Source of the DNA: Blepharisma japonicum
Lineage: Eukaryota > Ciliophora > Heterotrichea > Heterotrichida > Blepharismidae
DNA length: 64,000 nucleotides
Reading direction: 5' to 3'
Assembly: GCA_949751835.1 (NCBI GenBank)
Contig: CATKHK010000002.1
Location: 682,001-746,000, forward strand
Both the position numbers and the translations under genes were made by a program. Shown here piece after piece: positions 56,652-64,000 of the stretch; position 1 is the stretch's first letter, and each line of letters opens with the position of its first letter. The notes beneath the pieces were generated by a model. It was not told the origin of the DNA. It worked only from the letters and a program-made list of their open reading frames with translations, and did no database searches.

Positions 56652-57227
56652 TTAGTTAATATTATTATTCATATACCCACTTTGTGAAAAGTTTAGGAAC
56701 ATCTGCATTATCTGCTGCTCCCTTTCCCTCGAATTGATAAGATCCACCAATAATTTTTGGTTCACTTCAATGGCGTCTTTGTACTTTTTCTCTAAAATAT
56801 TTATAGTGTTTTGCATTTGTTCTTGTTGAGTTTGAAGCTGAATGCACCTGTTCAGAATAACCTCATTAGCGCTCTTAATGGTATTAGCCATTGTTTGTGA
56901 AAGTTCAGAAGTTTTCCTATGTATATGTTCCAATAGGTGTTTCTGTCCCTTTACAAAATTGGGGTGACTGAAGATTTGATGATCTCCAGAATCTTTGACC
57001 TTATGGAAATCATACATATTCAACTGCCTTATGAAACTGGCGAGGTTTCTATGTTTGAAGTATTGTGGCAGGATTTGTGATGAAAACTCATTCACATTTT
57101 TGATTATGAAAGAGTTTCCATCATCCATTCAGCTTACGATGTCATGGTAATCTTCATTACTTACCATGTCAAATGTTTTTGCAAGAAAGGACGTCGGCCT
57201 TACTCTATCTCGTTTGGTTTTGGTCAT
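56652..57227 (-). CDS. HSF: Heat-shock transcription factor, short form
   Basis: A 191-aa HSF. The DNA-binding domain (about residues 11-105) starts PTSFLAKTFDMVSNEDYHDI, has the Trp of VSWMDDGNSF encoded by TGA, and the recognition helix in HRNLASFIRQLNMYDFHKV; the wing ends FSHPNFVKGQKHLLEHI. A hydrophobic heptad region (about 120-175) serves trimerisation. The protein ends soon after, lacking a long activation domain or HR-C repeat, so it is much shorter than yeast or human HSF1. It may work as a minimal trimeric binder. HSBP1 lies 2.2 kb away. Confidence 0.94.
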
Positions 57228-58196
57228 AATAATTTTTATTATAGCCGATAGTAAATGCTAAATTTTCCATTTTATTCTAGAATCGAATATGGCTATAAAA
57301 GCAAAATTTCATTTGTCAAAAAAATAAAAATTGAAGCAGCTGTTTCTAATGAAAATTAGTCTAATGAATGTTTTTGCTATTATAATCAATTTGAACCATA
57401 AGGCAAGAAAGTTTTCTTTAGTGTGAAATGGCGATAAGACATCAAAATAATATTTCCATTTTAGTTTGAATTTTTCACAATTTTCAACAAATCGATAAAG
57501 CATTTCTAACTGTGGGCTGCAAGAGCAATAGGAGAGGTCATAGGCTATTTATCCAAGATTCAAAAAAGTATTATTCAGTCCCTTGTTCTAAATCCTAAAT
57601 ATGTTAATTGAAAGAAAAATAATCTTTTTCTCTATTCAGTTTACATTATGATTTGTGTATAAATTCTTAATAATGATGAAGGGTTTCAATTCAAGAACGC
57701 AGTTGTCATTCAATTCAGTCAGATTATAAACTTAGCCCTTGATGTTTAAAAATCCAGTCATTTGAAAAATAATTTAGCAGTTGGGTTATGATTTAATGAT
57801 GAATATTGAGTATCTGAGAGACATTGTAGTATAAATGGAATCCCAAATAAGCGCCTCAATCGAATGCCCGTAAAGTTCTAGATCACTTATTTTTAAGATT
57901 TATGGGACATATTTGTAGTCAGTATTTTCAAAGTTAACTTATGTAAAGATTGACAATTTTATAAAAGCGGAGGATTAAGCAGCTGTCAGGAATTGACAAC
58001 TGGAATATAAATCGAAGACTTAATTTAATTTTTAATTTCTTCGAATAAATCAAGCCAGGCCCCTACATAAGCTTGATTTTATATAAAAATGGATTCCGAT
58101 TACCCTGGAAACCGATCAAAAAAACAATTTCGCATAAATAAACAATTGGAAAAGTCGCAAAAATAATTGTGTTTTCTCCAGTATTTCACAGTTAAT
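57228..58196. other. Gene-free stretch
   Basis: About 970 bp. A 64-codon minus-strand ORF (57309-57503) is present but has an Ile/Phe/Lys-rich, unconvincing product. No repeats or RNA genes were recognised. Confidence 0.5.
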
Positions 58197-59057
58197 TTAA
58201 CTTAAAATCAATAAAATGATTGAAAGCCCTAAAAGTCTTCCTTCGCAAGTACTTTTAAGCTCTTTGAGTTTCTGGTACATTTTCATTTCTTTTGCATCAT
58301 TTTTCAAGCATTCATCAGCATATTGAAGCAAAGGATAATTCAAGGCTTCATATAATGATATTGTTCCATCCATGATATCTCCGCTATAAATCAACTCAAC
58401 AGCTTGAAGCATAGGCTTATCACTATTATGAAGCCTACAATAAGCTTGTCCTTTTAGCCCTGGCACGCAGACGCATTCACTTAAAGTCCCATCGGTGCTA
58501 TTGCAGTCGTTATTACTTTTACATACAACTGGCAGCTCTCCAACCGAAATTGATGGCTTTTTACATATACCGCTTCTAATTATCCCAGATTTGCAAGCCA
58601 CTTTTGAGTCTGCAGGCTTTCCTGCATCTATAGAGAAGTTAGGAATGCATTTTTTGCTGTCACAAACCGACCCTGAAGCACATTCGTTAAATTGTGTGCA
58701 GCTTTCTCCAAGCTTTTTTTTCGGTTTACAAATCCCTACATTTTCAGTAAGCGCACAATAAAAATTTGGCAGGCAAGGGCTGGATAAGTCGCATTTTTCG
58801 CTTTTTTCTTTGTATTCTAAACATTTGAGGTCAATTGGGTTATCTTCGACACCTTCTACACATTGCTGAGATGTTAAGTTATAGAGATTGAAATCAGGAC
58901 AATAGCTTGAGTCTGGGCATGGTGTATAAATAACGAGATCTTCAACTATTTGGATGCATTGGTCCATCATATGCTCTCTGCAGATAACTGTTGGGCAGAA
59001 TAAAGCTGAGACAAATGTGAGAAATAGTAAAATGAATGTAAAAATGACCACAAACAT
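58197..59057 (-). CDS. Secreted Cys-rich surface protein, probably GPI-anchored
   Basis: A 286-aa protein with signal peptide (MFVVIFTFILLFLTFVSALF), about 26 Cys residues in a Dickkopf/disulfide-rich style (CTQFNECASGSVCDSKKC; VVCKSNNDCNSTDG; CVCVPGLKGQAYC) and a C-terminal hydrophobic stretch (GRLLGLSIILLILS) that runs to the last residue with no cytosolic tail, after a small-residue site (STCEG). That ending is typical of a GPI-attachment signal. There is no intron or TGA. It is similar in style to ciliate surface proteins; no binding function is evident. Confidence 0.8.
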   Translation of the reverse strand: MFVVIFTFILLFLTFVSALFCPTVICREHMMDQCIQIVEDLVIYTPCPDSSYCPDFNLYNLTSQQCVEGVEDNPIDLKCLEYKEKSEKCDLSSPCLPNFYCALTENVGICKPKKKLGESCTQFNECASGSVCDSKKCIPNFSIDAGKPADSKVACKSGIIRSGICKKPSISVGELPVVCKSNNDCNSTDGTLSECVCVPGLKGQAYCRLHNSDKPMLQAVELIYSGDIMDGTISLYEALNYPLLQYADECLKNDAKEMKMYQKLKELKSTCEGRLLGLSIILLILS

Positions 59058-59426
59058 TAATTATATGAAGCTAATATGAGCTATTTTGGCTGAATGGTGC
59101 TTTAGGATTGGTATTAAATGATATATTGGAGAAATAAGTGCCAATACAATATTAGCTTCTTTAAATTATAACAAATTAGTCATAAGAAATGATCTATTTA
59201 GATTAAGCTATTAATAATTTACTATTAAATAAATAAGCTGATTTATTCCATCAAAATACTTCTTATCCTATTTTTAAAACTTTTAAATTTGATTTACTTT
59301 AATTTGAGTCAAAAAATCATATTGCTTTAAAGAAATAAGAAATAATCAATAATCCTCTAGCAAGAATCTCTTATAAAATAGAAAAAAAGCACAAAACTTT
59401 GCAGTTGAAAAGAGAGATATAATAAT
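59058..59426. other. Divergent intergenic region
   Basis: About 370 bp of AT-rich sequence between divergent genes; no motif recognised. Confidence 0.5.
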
Positions 59427-59642
59427 ATGGCGGACTCTGAAAACCCATCACAGCCAGCTGAAGACTTAACTGTATTTGTCCAAAATTTGCTACAGCAGAT
59501 GCAAGGAAGGTTTCAGCAAATGTCAGATGCAATTTTAAACAGAATTGATGATATGGGAGGCAGAATTGACGAACTTGAAAAATCAATTGGCCAACTTATG
59601 GAAGAAGCAGGAGTTGAAGAGGGTAAATCACCGAATCATTAG
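59427..59642 (+). CDS. HSBP1: Heat shock factor-binding protein 1
   Basis: A 71-aa protein, the typical HSBP1 length of about 75. The sequence DLTVFVQNLLQQMQGRFQQM followed by SDAILNRIDDMGGRIDELEK shows the HSBP1 signature and the hydrophobic heptads that form its trimeric coiled coil. In animals HSBP1 binds the HSF1 trimer and damps the heat-shock response; it also works with the WASH complex in some cells. The single ORF has no intron. Its closeness to an HSF gene (HSF on the minus strand, 2.2 kb upstream) is notable but could be chance. Confidence 0.96.
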   Translation: MADSENPSQPAEDLTVFVQNLLQQMQGRFQQMSDAILNRIDDMGGRIDELEKSIGQLMEEAGVEEGKSPNH

Positions 59643-59816
59643 CATTTACTTAAAATAATTTACTTATGCAAGAATCCTTTGGGCTAATGCTGCCTTTATT
59701 CATGAAATTTCTATGAGTTAAGTCTTTCTATAAATATTTTAAATTAAGTCTCATTTAAAGCATAAAATGTTCGTTTTGCCAGACAATCTTAATTTTAATC
59801 AAACAAATTAAATAAT

Positions 59817-61811
59817 ATGAGCAATAAACCACCAAGCCAGGAACAAAAAGTTAATGATGATATTAGAAAACAATCAGAATTAGTGGAGCTTAACAAATCT
59901 GTCATATTTTACCAACAAATCCCTGAGACATGCACAGTTCTCCAAGTTGCATGCACACATTATAACGGCTTTGTATTAAGTACATCTGGATTAGTATACT
60001 CATGAGGAGAATGCACCTATGCTCTCGGCAGAAAACCTAAAAATCCAATAGAAGCTAAAAAACCAGCAGCCATAAATGCTATTAAAGAGAAAAACATCAT
60101 AAGCCTTGCATGTGGAGATAACCATGTGGTTGCACTTGACAGTGAGTCTGAAATTTATACATGGGGAGACAATGAAAGTGGCCAACTTGGTATAGGAAAC
60201 ACAACCCCCTCATATATTCCTAATAAAATCACTATTGAAGATGGCCTAGTCATCAGAATCTCTGCTGGCCCTGATTTTTCATTTGCATTAGTCCAAACTG
60301 AAAGCGAAGAAGGAATTTCTTATGACTCTTTTGTGTGAGGAAACAGCAAAAACGTAAGACTTGGGCAAGGCTCCAAAAATGGGGAAAGAATGGAAATATT
60401 CGCAGATCCCACAAAAATCATGAACCCTGCTTGGGAAGCTGATGAGCCTGACAAGCTAATGGTTTTTAATAAAAGAGGCAAAAACATCGTCTATAAAACC
60501 AAATTCAGTCATGAAATCGCTATAGGTGGTGTCAGTAAGAACGAACTCCTCAAAATCAACATAGAAAATGACAACTTAAAAAGACGCCTCGAAATTATGA
60601 CCAAAAAGGTAAGCGAAATAGAAGACGAATTATATGATAAACGAATAAAACCTTCCCCAAGTGCCTGAAGCGAAGACGAAACTTTAAAATCTTTCCAAAA
60701 AATATTAGAAGAAACCATACAAACTGATGAAAACTGTAAACTTAAAATTGATGAAAAAACTCAGATGATTGAAGAAATAAAAGTTTCAATTGAGGCAAAG
60801 GAAAAATTGATAATTAGTAATGAAATTGAGGAAAGGAAAGAAAGAGAAGAAATTGAAGAATTAGAAGATTTGTTGGCTGTTCATAAGTTAAGGATGGAAA
60901 AAGAGAATGGAAAACAAACAGAAGACCATACAGCGACAACAGCAAAAACGAATATTGCCAAAAAGAATGAAAAAATTATAAGTTTTGCGAAAATTAAACT
61001 TGAATGCCAGTCTGAGTTAATTAAATTGCAGACAGACTTGAAAGAGCTAGGAGAGGACAAAACGAAGCTTATTAAGCAGAAGATTGATGCTGAGCTAAAA
61101 ATTGAGCTATTTACCACAATGGTTGAAATTCGAAAAAATCAATTAGTTCACGAATTCTTCGACAAAAACCAAAAAGCTGTAGAAACAGACCTTCGAAATT
61201 TTATATCAATTTATGACGCTGCAAATGATGCTGCAGTTGAAAACCTCAGTAAATCTGTTCTAAATAGCTGCCTCACCAAATATATACGATCTTCTAATCA
61301 TATATTTAAACAACTAAAACAAGAAATTTCAGAAATCCAAAAACGTAGAAAACTTGACCAAGACACCTTCAGGGTTTTTCAGCCTCTAAGTCAGCTATGG
61401 ACAATATTAGAAGATAATATTGATCTTCGAGAAAGAGTAAACCATTATACCCAAGGAACTCTTTCCTTTTTAACAGAAACTGAAGCTTTTCGTGAAGCAC
61501 CAGAAAAATTAGAAACAGATGAATCTACAAGTTATATTGATGAAAAAGAACTTATGAAAAGGATTTTGGCGAAGTCGAATCTAGATACAGTGGAAGATGA
61601 AACTGTAAGTTATGATACAAATGATATAAAAACTAAGAGAGAAAGTGATGAAGAGGAAGAAACTGAAAGAAATGAAATAGAGGAAGAAGAAGAAGAAAAA
61701 AGCTTTGAAGAAAATGAAGAAGGGAGTGAGGGGTATACAAATAAGGAAAGAGGAAGTGTCCCGATAGAGAATATTAAGAAAGGAGAAAGAAACAAATGGG
61801 GATGCTGCTAA
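59817..61811 (+). CDS. RCC1-repeat plus coiled-coil protein
   Basis: A 664-aa protein in one exon with three TGA-Trp codons. RCC1-type repeats at about residues 35-185 (YSWGECTYALG; ISLACGDNHVVALDSESEIY; TWGDNESGQLGIGN) make a partial propeller of three or four blades rather than seven. A long coiled coil follows (about 235-480, IEERKEREEIEELEDLLAVH), then an acidic low-complexity region (EEEETERNEIEEEEEEKSFE). The last residues are KWGCC; the terminal Cys pair could be lipidated, as in Rab-type CC ends, but this is inference. Possibly a scaffold or a Rho/Ran-type regulator. Confidence 0.86.
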
Positions 61812-62301
61812 AGAAAAAAGAAATTAAATTAATTATAGCTCAAATGTTCTTACGGATGCGAATTGAGTTTCTTTTAAATTGATTTGATGTTTTTGGGTCT
61901 AGAAAACTAATACTTTTTATAGAACATTCTTTATTGTTGTTTTAATTAGAGAGAAGGATATTAGAAAGCATTTTCGTTTGATTTATTAAATAAATTTTTG
62001 CTACCTTTCTTTGACACTTAAAATTTACTAATATTGATTTATGATAAATTTATTATTGCTATTAAATTCTTAATGAAGCCCTTCTCTCAATTCCTCAGTT
62101 TTTAATACTAAACTATTGCTGCTCTTAAGCACTCCTTCAATTTTAATAAAATGATTAATAATTTCTAAATCACCAATTTTCTTTATTTCCAAATTTAATT
62201 AAAGAATGATTCTTTATGGCTTAAATATAATAAATTTCCTCAAGCAATTCTACTAAATTATGATTATTTGGAATAAAAGTAGATAATTTTAGCGATTTTA
62301 T
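61812..62301. other. AT-rich convergent gap
   Basis: About 490 bp between convergent genes, no supported feature. Confidence 0.5.
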
Positions 62302-62553
62302 TTAACCTCTAGTATCCTTCCTTGTTTTTATTAGACTGGATTCCTCATCGTCATCATTTGTTGAAATAGCATCTATACCTCCTAAGCAAGCAATCATAGT
62401 CTGGAATTCTGGGCTTTTTATTAGAAATGCTGATGGATTGATTATCGTACTGGATAGCCTATAATTGAATTTAGCAGTTTGCATCTTAGGCATAGCAGTG
62501 TGATACTTTGTCATAGCCCTGGAAAAGTATTTGGCATATGTGAATAACCCCAT
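62302..62553 (-). CDS. Small protein with mitochondrial-like N terminus
   Basis: Not recognised. An 83-codon ORF, MGLFTYAKYFSRAMTKYHTA followed by MPKMQTAKFNYRLSS, in which the first 40 residues have many Tyr/Lys/Arg and no acids, then a hydrophobic section (FQTMIACLGGIDAIS) and an acidic end. The N terminus could be a mitochondrial presequence. No intron or TGA. A gap of about 500 bp lies on each side, so the gene is plausible but unproven. Confidence 0.5.
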   Translation of the reverse strand: MGLFTYAKYFSRAMTKYHTAMPKMQTAKFNYRLSSTIINPSAFLIKSPEFQTMIACLGGIDAISTNDDDEESSLIKTRKDTRG

Positions 62554-63076
62554 ATTTTATAATTAAACTTATGAATTTTTAGCAGAGACAGATATGAAAA
62601 TACACAGCAATAGTAATCTAGCATCACTTAAGGTAATTTATTTTAATATATTTTTTAGGATTGCCTGATGTTTTAACTATTAAAATCTTTGTATTATTGT
62701 TTTGGATGATTAGCGAAAGCATTGATGAATGCTATTAATCTTTATTAGCTTAATATATTGCGTTTTAAACATAATCTATTAGAAGCTGCTAAAAATATAA
62801 TAACCATTGATCATACATCCAAACTGTGTTTTACCTTAATATAGCCTATCAACATTTCACATATATATGCAAGGAATTTTGCTGTAAAGAATGCTATCAT
62901 CCCACTTTTTCCTATCAAAAATATAATGATTTAAGAGATATATCAAAAAAATCATCATAAATAATAAAATCACAATTCAAAATATCAAATCCTTAAAAAA
63001 TAATTTTTCCATAATTAATGTGAAAGTTCTTATGATTTTTGATAATCAAACTTTTAATAAACGATCAGAAATATAA
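62554..63076. other. Divergent intergenic region
   Basis: About 520 bp of AT-rich sequence between divergent genes; nothing further supported. Confidence 0.5.
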
Positions 63077-63667
63077 ATGATATATGTTTTAGCCGCTTTA
63101 TTTAATTCCTCTTTTGGAATATCGTGTGAATGTCCAAATTTTAGCCAAAATAGTGATACATGTGATTTTCGATGCAACATCAGAAATTGCAATGAAAGTT
63201 TTTCTGAGCCAAATAATTTTGAAGATTCAAATGATGCCAATGAGCCTCTTGGAGCACTCGGATGTGCTGCAATTATCGTTGGGGTATCATCATTTTTGTA
63301 AATTTTATTTAGAATGTGTATATGCTGTATTGTTTGTAAAATAGTAAGCAGAAATGCTAATATTCATCATAGCAGAGAGAATGGTGATAATCTTGGGCAA
63401 AACAGAGATTATAGAAATCCTATAACAGTGGATATGATAAATAAATTGTATCCTATTGAAACCTATAAAGATGGGATATCGATTAAAGGTGAGCCAACCT
63501 GCACAATATGCTTGGTAGATTTCATAGAGGGTGAAAACGTTAGGATTACAAAATGCTTGCATACTTTTCATGTAGAGTGTTTTGATGAATGGCTTTGCTC
63601 TATGCATGCTCCAAAGTGCCCAAATTGTAATAAAATTGTAATAGAAAATGAAAACCATATTATATAA
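63077..63667 (+). CDS. Membrane-anchored RING-H2 E3 ubiquitin ligase
   Basis: A 191-aa protein. A signal peptide (MIYVLAALFNSSFGISC) leads a short Cys-containing ectodomain, then a membrane helix (GCAAIIVGVSSFLMCICCIV) that is split by a 15-nt intron (63298-63312, GTAAATTTTATTTAG). A cytosolic linker precedes the RING-H2 domain (about residues 142-182): CTICLVDFIEGENVRITKC then LHTFHVECFDEWLCS and CPNC, giving the C3-H2-C3 ligand order. This is the plan of small membrane RING-H2 ligases such as Goliath or RNF13 types without a PA domain. It probably acts in endomembrane ubiquitination. Confidence 0.9.
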
Positions 63668-63900
63668 GCTACATAATAGAACCGACTCTAAGGAACTTTC
63701 CTGGAAGAAGTAAGGCATTGAGAATTAGAAATTTAAATTCAATTTAGCCTATTTTATTTATATTATGCTCTGGCAAGTTTAATAATATGCAACTACAATG
63801 TTTGCAGTAAAATGCTAATTCAATATGCAAGCATGATAATAGACTTATTAGTAATTAAAACTTTTTAAAAGATAATCAATATAAAATATTATTTAAGAAA

Positions 63901-64000
63901 ATGAATGACAATTCATTATCATCTAAAGCAGATAAAAGCATACCGTTCTTTAAAAACTCCAGAGTTGACACATGTTCTCACATTATCATGAAAAACGGAC
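63901..64000 (+). CDS. Start of a gene cut by the window edge
   Basis: An ATG at 63901 opens a frame that stays open to the window end (33 codons, MNDNSLSSKADKSIPFFKNS...). Upstream is AT-rich sequence as seen before other starts. The segment is too short to identify, and it may not be a real gene. Confidence 0.4.
   Translation, partial: MNDNSLSSKADKSIPFFKNSRVDTCSHIIMKNG

Noticed and set aside
57309-57503. 64-codon minus-strand ORF
   Set aside because: Composition is that of random AT-rich sequence and no signal supports it.
63900-64000. Telomere at the window end
   Set aside because: No C/A-rich telomeric repeats are seen at either edge.

Overview
This window looks like macronuclear DNA of a heterotrich ciliate, most probably Blepharisma. 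Three observations support that. (1) TGA occurs inside many conserved genes exactly where the family has tryptophan, for example in the Rad6-type E2, the P4-ATPase/guanylyl cyclase, NPHP4, WDR48 and the HSF DNA-binding domain, while TAA and TAG act as stops. UGA=Trp with UAA/UAG stops is the known Blepharisma code; the related Stentor uses the standard code. (2) Introns are almost all 15 or 16 nt with GTA...TAG or CAG ends, the heterotrich mini-intron. (3) The DNA is AT-rich and gene-dense, with intergenic gaps usually of 50-500 bp and genes on both strands. The species name is inference; code and intron size are read directly.

Layout. 1-4.3 kb: 3' part of a PIWI gene, a Rad6-like E2, a small membrane protein and a PH-domain kinase. 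4.5-8 kb: an AGC kinase and a secreted Cys-rich protein with four mini-introns. 8.3-12.8 kb: a macro-domain protein, an unknown protein, a VAP-like MSP protein, a coiled-coil membrane protein and a PRL phosphatase. 12.8-14.8 kb: gene-poor, with a decayed copy of a sliding-clamp (PCNA)-like gene. 14.8-19.7 kb: a coiled-coil protein, an STK32-like kinase, an EF-hand protein, proteasome beta2 and a 58-residue membrane protein. 19.7-30.7 kb: NPHP4, an RRM protein, an SCP-type phosphatase, a WDR48-like protein, an O-methyltransferase, a UAS/UBX protein and a Lys-rich protein. 30.8-31.6 kb: a minisatellite-rich ORF with a GC-rich hairpin. 32.3-33.9 kb: two tandem decayed clamp-like copies. 34-47 kb: a DHHC transferase, coiled-coil protein, RBR ligase, second RRM protein, J-domain/zinc protein, Sel1-like protein, TLC membrane protein and three unrecognised proteins. 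47.1-53.4 kb: one 2,097-residue P4-ATPase/guanylyl cyclase fusion. 53.9-64 kb: a decayed gene, selenophosphate synthetase with Cys at the Sec site, a heat-shock factor, a GPI-type surface protein, HSBP1, an RCC1/coiled-coil protein, a RING-H2 protein and the start of another gene.

There is no operon logic. Functional themes are signalling (three kinases, two phosphatases, a cyclase, an EF-hand protein), ubiquitin/proteasome work (E2, RBR, RING-H2, UBX, WDR48, beta2), cilia (NPHP4, cyclase), organelle RNA binding (two RRM proteins with presequence-like N termini) and small-RNA biology (PIWI). Most genes containing TGA or a mini-intron would look broken under the standard code; I reassembled them by reading TGA as Trp and removing 15-16 nt GT-AG introns. 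No tRNA, rRNA, telomere, CRISPR array or complete transposon was seen.
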